Numbered from the stretch's first letter, positions 1 to 8,511 are shown. The stretch: DNA of 48,799 nt from Mycolicibacterium sp. (GCF_016462545.1 NZ_JAEMTA010000028.1:1-48799); one strand, 5' to 3'. Numbers and translations: made by a program. The notes: generated by a model not told the origin, from the letters alone.

Positions 1-475
1 GCACCACGTGGCAGACGTTCTGGCACAGGAAGCACTCGATGCACTTGCGGAACTCTTGGCTCCGGTTCACGTCCTCCTGCTGCATCCGGTACTCGCCGGG
101 CTGCAGGTCCTTCGGCGGGGTGAATGACGGGATCTCGCGGGCCTTCTCGTAGTTGAAGGACACGTCGGTCACCAGGTCGCGCATGACGGGGAAGGTCCGC
201 AGCGGCGTGACCGTGACGGTCTCGTCCTCGTCGAACGTCGACATCCGGGTCATGCACATCAGCCGCGGCTTGCCGTTGACCTCGGCCGAACACGATCCGC
301 ACTTGCCCGCCTTGCAGTTCCACCGCACCGCGAGGTCGTTGGCCTGGGTGGCCTGCAGCCGGTGGATGATGTCGAGCACGACCTCGCCGTCGTTGACCTC
401 GACGGTGTAGTCCTTCAGCTCGCCACCGGAGTCGTCGCCGCGCCAAACCCGAAGACTTGCGTCGTAGGCAGCCAT
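1..475 (-). CDS. sdhB: Succinate dehydrogenase iron-sulfur subunit SdhB (Sdh1 type), 3' end outside window
   Basis: Electron-transfer subunit that passes electrons from the SdhA flavin to the membrane anchor. Translating the minus strand from the ATG at 475 gives 158 codons before the window ends. They contain the plant-type 2Fe-2S motif CKAGKCGSCSAEVNG and, near the window edge, the first cysteines of a 4Fe-4S/3Fe-4S domain (CIECFLCQNVC). The C-terminal third is missing only because the window stops. Three bases separate its start from the sdhA stop, so the two are translationally close. The best match I know is the Rv0247c type of mycobacterial Sdh1. Confidence 0.93.
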   Translation of the reverse strand, partial: MAAYDASLRVWRGDDSGGELKDYTVEVNDGEVVLDIIHRLQATQANDLAVRWNCKAGKCGSCSAEVNGKPRLMCMTRMSTFDEDETVTVTPLRTFPVMRDLVTDVSFNYEKAREIPSFTPPKDLQPGEYRMQQEDVNRSQEFRKCIECFLCQNVCHVV

Positions 476-478
476 GTT

Positions 479-2395
479 TCAGCCCTTCCGTTCGGGATGC
501 TCGATGAGTTCGGAGTCGGTGTAGTACTTCTCGAGTTCGGAGAGCTCGAAGACCTCGAGCAGATCCGGTCGCATCGGGACCTGCTCTTCGGGGACGACGG
601 TGACGCGGGGGACCATCGCCTCGCTGGTCGCCGCCTCGGTGGTCTTGCACACCAGCAGCTTGTTGCGCCAGTTGGCGTCCATCGACGGATGATCGTCGCG
701 GGTGTGTCCGCCGCGGCTCTCGGTGCGTTGCAGTGCCGCCTTGGCCACGCACTCGCTGACCAGCAGCATGTTGCGCATGTCGATCGCCAGGTGCCAGCCG
801 GGGTTGTAGACCCTTCCGCCCTCGACGGCGACGTTCTGCAGCCGGCCCCTGAGCTCGTCGAGCTTGGCAAGCGCCTCGTGGATCTCGTCTTCCTTGCGGA
901 TGATGCCGACGAGGTCGTTCATCGACTGTTGGAGTTCGGCGTGCAGCGTGTACGGGTTCTCCGGACTCTCGTGCGCCTCGTACGGCGCCAAGGCCATCTT
1001 GGTGGCCTTGGCGATGGCGTCCTGCGGCGGTGTCGGCCGGTCGGAGAGTGCCCGCACGTAGTCCGACGCGCCGAGGCCCGCGCGCCTGCCGAACACCAGC
1101 AGGTCGGACAGCGAGTTGCCACCGAGACGGTTGGAACCGTGCATGCCGCCGGAGCACTCGCCGGCCGCGAACAGCCCGGGGGTAGCCGCGCCGCCGGTGT
1201 CGGGGTCGACCTCGATGCCGCCCATCACGTAGTGACAGGTCGGGCCGACCTCCATCTCGTCCTTGGTGATGTCGACCTCGGCCAGCTCGATGAACTGGTG
1301 GTACATCGAGGGCAGCCGACGCTTGATCTCCTCGGTCGGCATCCGCGAGGCGATGTCGAGGTAGACCCCGCCGTGCGGGGTGCCGCGGCCGGCCTTGACC
1401 TCGGCGACGATCGCCCTGGCGACCTCGTCGCGGGGCAGCAGGTCAGGTGTGCGACGGGCGGAGTCGTTGTCCTTGAGCCACTGGTCTGCTTCTTCCTCGG
1501 TCTCGGCGTACTGGCCCTTGAACACCGGAGGGATGTAGTTGAACATGAAGCGCTCGCCGTTGGCGTTCTTCAGCACGCCGCCATCACCGCGCACGCCTTC
1601 GGTGACCAGGATGCCCTTGACCGATAGCGGCCAGACCATCCCGGTCGGGTGGAACTGGATGAACTCCATGTTGATCAGGTTGGAACCCGCGCGCAGCGCC
1701 AGGGCATGGCCGTCGCCGGTGTACTCCCACGAGTTCGACGACACCTTGAACGACTTGCCGATGCCGCCGGTCGCGAGCACCACCGCGGGGGCGTCGAACA
1801 GGATGAAATTGCCGCTCTCGCGCCAGTATCCGAATGCGCCCGCGATGCGGTCGCCATCCTTGATCAGGTCGGTGATCGAGCATTCGTGGAAGACCTTGAT
1901 GCGGGCCTCGTAGTCGCCGAGTTCGGCCTTGTCCTCCTGCTGTAGCGAGACGATCTTCTGCTGCAGCGTGCGGATGATCTCCAGGCCCGTGCGGTCGCCG
2001 ACGTGCGCCAGTCGGGGGTAGGTGTGTCCGCCGAAGTTGCGCTGGCTGATCTTGCCGTCCTTGGTGCGGTCGAACAGCGCCCCATAGGTTTCCAACTCCC
2101 ACACCCGGTCGGGTGCCTCCTGCGCGTGCAGTTCGGCCATCCGCCAGTTGTTGAGGAACTTGCCGCCGCGCATGGTGTCACCGAAGTGCACCTGCCAGGA
2201 GTCCTTGGTGTTGACGTTGCGCATCGCGGCGGCGCAGCCACCCTCGGCCATCACGGTGTGCGCCTTGCCGAACAGAGACTTCGTCACCACGGCCACACGC
2301 AGACCACGCTCGCGTGCCTCGATCACCGCGCGAAGTCCTGCCCCGCCGGCGCCGATCACGACCACGTCGTATTCGTGCCGCTCGAGTTCAGCCAT
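479..2395 (-). CDS. sdhA: Succinate dehydrogenase flavoprotein subunit SdhA (Sdh1)
   Basis: Catalytic subunit oxidising succinate to fumarate with covalently bound FAD, on the cytoplasmic face of the membrane. The 638-residue product has the dinucleotide-binding motif VVVIGAGGAG at residues 11-20, the probable FAD-linking His46 in GKAHTVMAEGG, the substrate-side FHPTG motif with His249, catalytic-loop Arg322 in PRDE, and the C-terminal SNRLGGNSLSDLLVFGRRAG signature. The length is normal for the family. The start is preceded by GTGAGGG at good distance. It is the second enzyme gene of a minus-strand operon running membrane anchor, SdhA, SdhB, the order of Rv0249c-Rv0247c. Confidence 0.96.
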   Translation of the reverse strand: MAELERHEYDVVVIGAGGAGLRAVIEARERGLRVAVVTKSLFGKAHTVMAEGGCAAAMRNVNTKDSWQVHFGDTMRGGKFLNNWRMAELHAQEAPDRVWELETYGALFDRTKDGKISQRNFGGHTYPRLAHVGDRTGLEIIRTLQQKIVSLQQEDKAELGDYEARIKVFHECSITDLIKDGDRIAGAFGYWRESGNFILFDAPAVVLATGGIGKSFKVSSNSWEYTGDGHALALRAGSNLINMEFIQFHPTGMVWPLSVKGILVTEGVRGDGGVLKNANGERFMFNYIPPVFKGQYAETEEEADQWLKDNDSARRTPDLLPRDEVARAIVAEVKAGRGTPHGGVYLDIASRMPTEEIKRRLPSMYHQFIELAEVDITKDEMEVGPTCHYVMGGIEVDPDTGGAATPGLFAAGECSGGMHGSNRLGGNSLSDLLVFGRRAGLGASDYVRALSDRPTPPQDAIAKATKMALAPYEAHESPENPYTLHAELQQSMNDLVGIIRKEDEIHEALAKLDELRGRLQNVAVEGGRVYNPGWHLAIDMRNMLLVSECVAKAALQRTESRGGHTRDDHPSMDANWRNKLLVCKTTEAATSEAMVPRVTVVPEEQVPMRPDLLEVFELSELEKYYTDSELIEHPERKG

Positions 2396-2441
2396 GAATC
2401 AGTGCCCTCACTTCGTGAATATCGTTGCTAGTCAATCGAAA

Positions 2442-3260
2442 TCAGCCGATGAATCGCAGGTCGGTGATGGTGCCGCTGGCCACCAGCATGACGTAGAAGT
2501 CGGTCAGCATCAGCGTGCCGAGCGTGATCCACGCGTACAGCTTGTGCCTGGTGTTGAGCTTGCTCACCTGTCCCCACAGCCAGTAGCGCACCGGGTGCTT
2601 GGAGAAGTGCTTGAGCCGTCCGCCGACGACATGGCGGCAGGAGTGGCAGGACAGCGTGTACACCCAGAGCATCACGACGTTGACGATGAGAACGATGTTG
2701 CCCAAACCGAATCCGAAGCCGGACGGTGAGTGGAACGCCTCGATCGCGTCGTAGGTGTTGATCACCGAGATGATCCCGGCGATGTAGAAGAAGTAGCGGT
2801 GCGTGTTCTGCACGATCAGCGGGAACTTCGTCTCGCCGGTGTACTTCGCGCGGGGTTCGGCCACCGCGCAGGCGGTCGGCGACTGCCACACCGACCGGTA
2901 GTAGGCCCCGCGGTAGTAGTAGCAGGTCAATCGGAAGAGCAACAGGAACGGCAGCGAGGCCGCCGCGTACGGCAGCCACCAGACGTTGGGCAGGATCTGC
3001 GGCCAGAAGCCACTGGCCTCCCCGCACCCCGTGCTGATGCACGGCGAGTAGAACGGCGTCAGGTAGTGGTACGCCGGCACGAAGAAGTGGTCCTGCTGGA
3101 ACGCCCGCACCGTCGCGTAGATCACGAATGCGGCGAAGCCCAGGTCGGTCAGCAACGGCGACTTCCACCACGCATCGGTGCGTAGCGTGCGCTGCGTGAT
3201 CTGAGCTCGCGTCGGCGAGAAGACACCGGTGCCGCGGCGGTCGGCGGTGGGTGCGCTCAA
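2442..3260 (-). CDS. sdhC: Succinate dehydrogenase membrane anchor (Sdh1 SdhC-type)
   Basis: Membrane subunit that carries electrons from SdhB to menaquinone. The 272 residues contain about five hydrophobic segments (roughly 38-55, 93-110, 150-168, 186-204 and 243-262). A cluster CHSCRH at residues 205-210 follows a membrane helix; further Cys/His occur at Cys74, Cys79, His216 and His222. A membrane-embedded Rieske-type 2Fe-2S cluster has been reported for mycobacterial Sdh1, and this cluster is the obvious candidate for some of its ligands (inference). The start codon is TTG with GAGG upstream. Length and position match Rv0249c. Confidence 0.9.
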   Translation of the reverse strand: MSAPTADRRGTGVFSPTRAQITQRTLRTDAWWKSPLLTDLGFAAFVIYATVRAFQQDHFFVPAYHYLTPFYSPCISTGCGEASGFWPQILPNVWWLPYAAASLPFLLLFRLTCYYYRGAYYRSVWQSPTACAVAEPRAKYTGETKFPLIVQNTHRYFFYIAGIISVINTYDAIEAFHSPSGFGFGLGNIVLIVNVVMLWVYTLSCHSCRHVVGGRLKHFSKHPVRYWLWGQVSKLNTRHKLYAWITLGTLMLTDFYVMLVASGTITDLRFIG

Positions 3261-3308
3261 GGAGTTTGCCTCACTTCGGTCGTAATGTGTCCGGGCGGTT
3301 GGTGTCCG

Positions 3309-3614
3309 TCAATCGAATGGCGACGGACTGATCGGGCCTTCGTCGTCCACGTCCTGCCAGAAATCACTGGCGTACTGCGTATCTGGGATGCCGATCTTCT
3401 CGAGCGTGTGGTGGTGCTGGCTCACCCCGCGGGCGAGATTGAGGTCCTCGGCATCGATGTCGAGACGGTCGATGTCGAGGAGGATGCGTTCGGCGTCGTT
3501 GACGATGCGGCGCATCGCCGTACTGTCGCCGTAGCGTGAGGCAAGTGACGTCACGCAGCGGCGAAGGCCGCCGATCAACTCGTGGAGCTGGTCGAGTTCG
3601 GTGGTTGTGGACAA
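3309..3614 (-). CDS. Small conserved protein leading the sdh operon (Rv0250c-like)
   Basis: Protein of 101 residues beginning STTTELDQLHELIGGLRR, without signal peptide or membrane span and rich in charged helices. I do not know its function; from memory Rv0250c holds the same position upstream of sdh1 in M. tuberculosis. An upstream in-frame GTG at 3647 exists, but a perfect AAGGAGG (3624-3630 on the complement) sits 9 nt before the TTG at 3614, so I choose the TTG. Only 48 nt separate it from sdhC, which suggests cotranscription and perhaps an assembly or regulatory role for the Sdh1 complex. Confidence 0.8.
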   Translation of the reverse strand: MSTTTELDQLHELIGGLRRCVTSLASRYGDSTAMRRIVNDAERILLDIDRLDIDAEDLNLARGVSQHHHTLEKIGIPDTQYASDFWQDVDDEGPISPSPFD

Positions 3615-3726
3615 CGGAGTTGACCTCCTTGGGCTGAAGGGTGTCACGGATCACATTACGCAATCGATGCTAGTCACAGAACGAGTTCAGAGTGACACGC
3701 GTCACGTCAGACGAGGAGGTTGGCAA

Positions 3727-4485
3727 ATGTCCAAAGAGGTCCTGCAGGAGCGCGCGGCGGCGCTGAAGGCGCTGCACGTGCCCGGAAATCCCGTCGTCCT
3801 ACCCACGGTGTGGGATGCCTGGTCCGCGAAGCTGGCCGTCGACGCGGGCTTTGCCGCGTTGACCGTCGGTAGCCACCCGGTGGCCGACTCGGTCGGCAAG
3901 GAGGACGGGGAGGGGATGTCGTTCGACGACCTGACCACCCGGGTCGCCCAGATCACCGGAGCCGTGGACGTACCGATCTCGGTCGACGTCGAATCGGGTT
4001 ACGGCGAAGCGCCCCAGCGACTGATCGAGGGGCTCCTGTCCGCGGGTGCGGTCGGCCTCAACATCGAGGACACCGTGCACAAGGAGGGCAAGCGGCTGCG
4101 CACGCCCGAGGAACACGCCGCGTTGGTCGGCGAACTGCGCAAGGCGGCCGACGCGTCGGGCGTGCACGTCGTCATCAACGCGCGCACCGACCTGTTCGTC
4201 CGCAACGACGGTGATGACGCCGACCGCGTCGATCGCGCCATCGCCCGGCTGAAGCTCGCCGCCGACGCCGGTGCCGACAGCCTGTATCCGGTGGGCCGCC
4301 ACGATGACGAGACGCAGCGTCGGTTGACGTCCGAGCTGCCGCTTCCGGTCAACGCGATCGCGTTGCCCGACACCGACGACCCCGCATCGTTCGGTCCGCT
4401 CGGGGTGGGCCGCATCAGCTTCGGGCCGTTCTTCCAGCGGGTGCTGTCCGGGCACGCCGAAACGCTGCTGGCACGCTGGCGCTGA
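3727..4485 (+). CDS. Isocitrate lyase/PEP mutase superfamily protein
   Basis: TIM-barrel enzyme of 252 residues. Visible signatures are the barrel start GNPVVLPTVWDAWSAKLAVDAG, the metal/substrate segment PISVDVESGYG (Asp and Glu ligands), GLNIEDTVH, and VINARTDLF. The KKCGH catalytic motif of true isocitrate lyase is absent, so it is a PEP-mutase-type or oxaloacetate-decarboxylase-like member with unknown substrate; from memory it resembles Rv1998c. The start is the ATG with GAGGAGG at 3713-3720 close upstream. It is divergent from the sdh operon, with 112 nt between start codons. Confidence 0.85.
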   Translation: MSKEVLQERAAALKALHVPGNPVVLPTVWDAWSAKLAVDAGFAALTVGSHPVADSVGKEDGEGMSFDDLTTRVAQITGAVDVPISVDVESGYGEAPQRLIEGLLSAGAVGLNIEDTVHKEGKRLRTPEEHAALVGELRKAADASGVHVVINARTDLFVRNDGDDADRVDRAIARLKLAADAGADSLYPVGRHDDETQRRLTSELPLPVNAIALPDTDDPASFGPLGVGRISFGPFFQRVLSGHAETLLARWR

Positions 4486-4527
4486 GGCGTTCAACTGCCG
4501 TTCGGCTCGTCGTTCTAGCATCCGTGC

Positions 4528-4905
4528 GTGGACGACGAGCACGAACGGTGGGACTGGCACGATCATCCCGGCGTGACATGGGCGGCCGGGGCGTCGGCCG
4601 CGGCACTCCTCATCTTGCTGGTGGTGGCGGTGATTCGGACGTCGGACTCGTCGCATGCGCCCGCGTTCGTGCCGCCCGCGCCGGCGGTGGACACCTCGTC
4701 GGCCTCCGCGTACACCACGTCCTCGTCGTCGACGACGAGCTACCGCGTGCCAAGCGTGCAGACCAGCCAGGACGCCGGGCTGCCCGTGACCACCGACGCA
4801 CCGAGCACCGTCGAACCGTCGGTGGACGAGCCCACCTCATCGACGCCGACCACCATCCCCAACCCGTACGGCACCACGACACCGACCAACGCGGGACACG
4901 TCTGA
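4528..4905 (+). CDS. Single-pass membrane protein with Ser/Thr/Pro-rich exported tail
   Basis: Protein of 125 residues starting at a GTG. Residues 1-15 are charged and cytoplasmic (DDEHERWDWHDH), residues 17-36 form one hydrophobic span (TWAAGASAAALLILLVVAVI), and the rest is low-complexity Ser/Thr/Pro/Val typical of a disordered extracytoplasmic stalk. There is no recognised domain. It is convergent with the following minus-strand membrane protein, with 24 nt between. Function unknown. Codon use fits the neighbours, which supports real coding. Confidence 0.65.
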   Translation: MDDEHERWDWHDHPGVTWAAGASAAALLILLVVAVIRTSDSSHAPAFVPPAPAVDTSSASAYTTSSSSTTSYRVPSVQTSQDAGLPVTTDAPSTVEPSVDEPTSSTPTTIPNPYGTTTPTNAGHV

Positions 4906-4929
4906 ATTCGCACGGGTCGGGATCGGGTC

Positions 4930-5805
4930 CTAGAGGGCGCGAAGCATCCGGCCGCCGGCCCGATCGCCGGCCGCCATCAAGCCCGCCCGGGTGGGGGCAC
5001 CCCACAGTTCGATGGTCTGGACCACCCAGTACAGGGCGAACTCCCCGATCAGTGCCGCCTCGACGACGATCACCGCGTGGTTGAACCCGTCGAGGAGTTG
5101 ATGAAGGCACACCGCCGCGATGAGCGTCAGCACCATCACCGCCGAGATCGATTGGTAGATGAGCTGATATCGCCTGCGGTGCGGACACTTGTCGGCATCC
5201 TGACTGCCCGTCACGAACGCGGTGATGACGACAGTGAGGATGATGGCGGCGAACATGGCGACGGCGGCGATGCCGTGGGCGTTCACGCGAAACCACTCGG
5301 GCGCCGCGACCAGCGTCACCAGTCCGATCGCCAACAGAACTCTCTGCACCCGCACGGCCACGGTGCCGAGTGCACTTCGGCGCGAGGCCGTTCCGGTGCG
5401 GTGGTACATCCACCACGACGCGGCGCGCGAGACGATCAGGGCGATGACGACGGCCCAGACGTTCGCGATGGCCGACTGGTTGCCGATGTTCAGATCTGCT
5501 CTGCCGCAGAGTAATACGGGTCGTGTCGTCGGTACCATCGCGACGACGAAGGCGAGGATGCCCGCCAGGTTCAGCAGCACGTCCTCGGTGTCGTTGCTGC
5601 CCTTGTACACGATGAGCATCGCGCCGAGCGCGAACAGCGCCCCGATGAACACGCCGTGTGCCGAGGTGAAGTAGTAGGCGCTGATCGAGGTCTGCCAACA
5701 CGTGGCGGTGGATCGTTCGATGAGCACTGCCGCACCGAGCAGGACGATCATCACCGCCATGCCGCCGCGCAGATAGCGGTAGGTGTCCAGCACCGAACTC
5801 TTCAT
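4930..5805 (-). CDS. Multi-pass membrane protein of unknown function
   Basis: Protein of 291 residues from the ATG at 5805 (MKSSVLDTYRYLRGGMAVM). About seven hydrophobic segments span almost the whole length, with short Arg-rich cytoplasmic loops such as GSQDADKCPHRRRYQ. No enzyme motif is visible, and I do not recognise the family. Longer in-frame starts upstream would run through a large hairpin and the end of the peptidase gene and are unlikely. It is downstream of the S9 peptidase on the same strand, 76 nt away, with the hairpin of 5811-5873 immediately before its start codon and no good ribosome binding site outside it. Confidence 0.72.
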   Translation of the reverse strand: MKSSVLDTYRYLRGGMAVMIVLLGAAVLIERSTATCWQTSISAYYFTSAHGVFIGALFALGAMLIVYKGSNDTEDVLLNLAGILAFVVAMVPTTRPVLLCGRADLNIGNQSAIANVWAVVIALIVSRAASWWMYHRTGTASRRSALGTVAVRVQRVLLAIGLVTLVAAPEWFRVNAHGIAAVAMFAAIILTVVITAFVTGSQDADKCPHRRRYQLIYQSISAVMVLTLIAAVCLHQLLDGFNHAVIVVEAALIGEFALYWVVQTIELWGAPTRAGLMAAGDRAGGRMLRAL

Positions 5806-5810
5806 CCCAC

Positions 5811-5873
5811 CGCCGAGACTACGGTCGTGGCGCGATTTCGCCGCGATTTCCGTCAACGACCGTAGTCTCGGCG
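5811..5873. repeat. Perfect 18-bp inverted repeat between two cotranscribed genes
   Basis: Left arm CGCCGAGACTACGGTCGT (5811-5828) and right arm (5856-5873) are exact reverse complements, separated by 27 nt that contain two near copies of GCGATTTC. It lies between the peptidase stop at 5882 and the membrane-protein start at 5805. In the minus-strand transcript the hairpin ends 5 nt before the start codon, so it could attenuate transcription or cover the translation start. Its sharp arms in an otherwise short spacer also suggest a REP-like or MITE-like dispersed element. Confidence 0.85.
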
Positions 5874-5881
5874 AGGGTCCA

Positions 5882-7759
5882 TCACCGTCCCCCGAGGTGT
5901 TTGGCGAGGAAGCGCTCGACCGCGTGGTACATGTCGATCGAGTTGTCGGGATTGAGGAAGCCGTGTCCCTCGTCCTCCTTGACCATGTACTCGACATCGA
6001 CCCCGCGCGTGCGGAGCGCTTCGACGATGTTGTCGGACTCAGCTTGGACGACCCGGACGTCGTTCGCGCCCTGGACGACCAGCAGTGGCGTGCAGATCTG
6101 ATCGACGCGGCTGATCGGCGAGCGGGCGAGCATGTCGGCCTCCTGGTGCGGATCCGACGGGTCTCCGACGAAGAGGTGCCAGTTGTTCGTCAGCTGGGGA
6201 CGGACCACCGGCGGCAGCGTGCGGATGAAGTTCGCCAGGTTGGAGATGCCGACGTAGTCGATGGCGGCGGCGAAGAGGTCGGGGGTGAAGGTGACCCCGA
6301 CCAGGGAGGCATAGCCGCCGTAGGACCCGCCGAAGATGGCGACCCTGTCGCGGTCCGCGTAGCCCCGATCCACCGCCCAGGCCACGGCGTCGACGAGATC
6401 GTCATGCATCTTGCCCGCGAATTGTCCGATGGCCGCCTTGACGAAGGCCTTGCCGTAGCCGGTCGATCCGCGAAAGTTGACCTGTAGCACCGCATATCCA
6501 CGGTTGGCGAGCATCTGCACGTCAGGGTGGAAGCCCCAGGCGTCGCGCGCCCATGGGCCGCCGTGCACCAGCAATACCATCGGCAAATCAGTCGGTTCCA
6601 CGCCAAGCGGCAGCGTGAGGTACGAGTGCAGGGGTAGGCCGTCGCGTGAGGTGATCGTCACGGGCCGCATCGGAGCCAGCGCGTCGGGATCCAGGTGCGG
6701 GTAGGGCCGGAAGAGCAGTCGGCTCTCTCCGGTGGCGTGATCGTAGAAGTAGGCGACAGCGGGGTCCCGGTCATGGATGAAGCTGACCACCCACCGCTGC
6801 CCGGAGTCGTCGCACGAGACCTCCTGCAGATCGCCCTCGGACAGTTCGGTCAGCTTCTCGAGCACGTCGGCGAAGTGCGGATCGAGAGGATGGATGACCT
6901 GACGTTCGCGGAAGTAGCGCGCTCCCATGAGCTTTCCCGTGCGCTCGTCGAGGATCAGCGGTGGTGGGAGGCCCAGTTGCCCACCGAGGTCGAACTCGGG
7001 ATGGCTGTCGACCTCGACTTCCTCGCCGGTCGTGAGATCGAGACGGACCAGGCGGGTGCGGTCGGTTCCGCGATTGGACCCCATCCACATCCCCGTCCCG
7101 TCCGGGGTGATCTCCATCGGGTAGATGCCCATGGGGTAGTCGGCTCCGTCGCACACCGCGACAGTCCGCAACGTGGCCGTGTCCGAATCCCATTGCGACA
7201 CTACGGCGTTGCCCTCGGGCGTCGTCGCGGTGGTGAACAGGGTGCCGTCGCGGCTGGACAGCCAGCCGGCGACGGTTCCGGGGTTCTGGGCGAGCAGGGT
7301 GAGTTCGCCCAAGGCGATGTCGAGTTCGTAGGCGTCGAGGAAGGTGGCGTCGCGGTGGTTGGTCTGGACCATGACCTTTCCCGAGCGGGCAGAGGTCATC
7401 TGGCACAGGGCTCTCGCGCCGGGGAACGGGGTCAGATCGATGGCGGGCGCGTCCGGATTCTGCAGGTCCACCCGGTAGACGTGCCAGTTCTCATCGCCGT
7501 CGTCGTCCTGGGCGTACAGCATCCAGCGTGGATCGTCGGTCCAGTGATAGGCCACGATGCTGCGGTTCTCGTCGGCGGTGACGCACCGCGCATCCGAGGC
7601 GCCGTCGGAGTCGGAGTCCAGACTCTCGACCCACACGTTGAGTCGGTCCTTCCACGGCGCGAGGTAGGCGATCTTCGTTCCGTCCGGGGAGATCGTCGCC
7701 CCCGCGCGGACGGGTGAGCTGAAGAAGTCCTCGACGGAGATGTGCTCGGGTAGAGCCAT
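5882..7759 (-). CDS. S9-family prolyl oligopeptidase-like serine peptidase
   Basis: Protein of 625 residues with an N-terminal beta-propeller region (about 20-340, WD-like segments such as ISPDGTKIAYLAPWKD) and a C-terminal alpha/beta-hydrolase domain. The catalytic triad can be placed: Ser479 in GGSYGGYASL, Asp567 in GANDVRV and His599 in EGHGF. The oxyanion segment is VLLVHGGPWARD. This is the acylaminoacyl-peptidase/dipeptidyl-peptidase layout; there is no signal peptide, so it is probably cytosolic. ATG with AAAGGA upstream. It follows the tetR gene by 65 nt on the same strand and is the likely target of that repressor. Confidence 0.9.
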   Translation of the reverse strand: MALPEHISVEDFFSSPVRAGATISPDGTKIAYLAPWKDRLNVWVESLDSDSDGASDARCVTADENRSIVAYHWTDDPRWMLYAQDDDGDENWHVYRVDLQNPDAPAIDLTPFPGARALCQMTSARSGKVMVQTNHRDATFLDAYELDIALGELTLLAQNPGTVAGWLSSRDGTLFTTATTPEGNAVVSQWDSDTATLRTVAVCDGADYPMGIYPMEITPDGTGMWMGSNRGTDRTRLVRLDLTTGEEVEVDSHPEFDLGGQLGLPPPLILDERTGKLMGARYFRERQVIHPLDPHFADVLEKLTELSEGDLQEVSCDDSGQRWVVSFIHDRDPAVAYFYDHATGESRLLFRPYPHLDPDALAPMRPVTITSRDGLPLHSYLTLPLGVEPTDLPMVLLVHGGPWARDAWGFHPDVQMLANRGYAVLQVNFRGSTGYGKAFVKAAIGQFAGKMHDDLVDAVAWAVDRGYADRDRVAIFGGSYGGYASLVGVTFTPDLFAAAIDYVGISNLANFIRTLPPVVRPQLTNNWHLFVGDPSDPHQEADMLARSPISRVDQICTPLLVVQGANDVRVVQAESDNIVEALRTRGVDVEYMVKEDEGHGFLNPDNSIDMYHAVERFLAKHLGGR

Positions 7760-7824
7760 GATGGTCCTTTCGCATGTCTTGTCGCGGCACGTCGGTGCGA
7801 CGAGCCGTACTGTCCGTGGGTGCC

Positions 7825-8436
7825 CTACGGGGTGACCGGGCCGCCCAGGCGTCCGTTGGTGGCGTCGAGGATGGCGCGATCGATCAGCGCCAGCGCCTCC
7901 TGTTGGGTGACCACGCGACCGTCGACCACGATCGTGCGGCTGACGTCCTCGTCGATGACGCGGAAGGCACCGGTGACGGCGGCTGCGCACAGCCGCACGG
8001 TGAGATCGTCGTCGGGCAGGCCCAGCCGTCTGCCAATCACGGGGATGAAGCCTCGTTCGAGGTCGTCGTGGACCATGAGGTAGGCCGTCCGCAGTGCGGG
8101 CTCCGTCGCCGTCATGGTGCTGATCCGCATCGCGCTGATCTCGTCGTCGACGTCCTGCGGGGTCAGCGGGTGTGCGATCGCGTCGTCGGCCAGGTGATCG
8201 CCGAGCGATAGCTCGGACGGCCAACGATCCAGCATCGCGATGAAACGTCCTGCCGATTTCGCCAGCAGCGGTTCGACGCAGCTCTCCTTCGTCCGGAAGT
8301 AACGCCAGATCGTGCGCGTGGAAAGCCCTGCCGCCCTGGCGATGTCATCACCGCTCGTCGCGGAGACACCCCGTTCCCAAAAGAGCCCGGCGGCGAGCCT
8401 GGAGATGGTGAGCCGCGTCTGATCCTGGTGGTCCAC
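7825..8436 (-). CDS. TetR/AcrR-family transcriptional regulator
   Basis: Regulator of about 203 residues with an N-terminal helix-turn-helix (ATSGDDIARAAGLSTRTIWRYFRTKESC) and a variable ligand-binding domain. In-frame starts exist at GTG 8454, 8442 and 8436. GTG 8454 lies inside a palindromic operator, while GTG 8436 has GAGGGG at correct spacing, so I choose 8436. The twin operators just upstream suggest autorepression together with the downstream S9 peptidase and membrane protein. The ligand is unknown. Confidence 0.87.
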   Translation of the reverse strand: MDHQDQTRLTISRLAAGLFWERGVSATSGDDIARAAGLSTRTIWRYFRTKESCVEPLLAKSAGRFIAMLDRWPSELSLGDHLADDAIAHPLTPQDVDDEISAMRISTMTATEPALRTAYLMVHDDLERGFIPVIGRRLGLPDDDLTVRLCAAAVTGAFRVIDEDVSRTIVVDGRVVTQQEALALIDRAILDATNGRLGGPVTP

Positions 8437-8448
8437 GGTCACCCCCTC

Positions 8449-8489
8449 TGTCACTTAGTGACATCATGACGGTATGTCACTTAGTGACA
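8449..8489. promoter_or_regulatory. Twin palindromic TetR operators
   Basis: Two identical copies of TGTCACTTAGTGACA occur at 8449-8463 and 8475-8489, 26 bp start to start. Each has perfect 7-bp arms (TGTCACT/AGTGACA) around one central base. They lie between the aac(2') stop and the tetR start, where an autoregulatory promoter is expected, so binding of the adjacent TetR protein is the natural reading. Confidence 0.85.
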
Positions 8490-8511
8490 GGGAGTCAAAC
8501 GTCGACCTGAG

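Noticed and set aside
362..1627. Long open frame on the plus strand opposite sdhA
   Set aside because: It is antisense to a certain sdhA, has no known motif and shows the Arg/Val/Asp-rich composition usual for high-GC shadow frames.
3601..3726. Longer N-terminus for the PEP-mutase-like protein
   Set aside because: The ATG at 3727 has GAGGAGG at ideal spacing, and the extension overlaps the divergent gene and its promoter.
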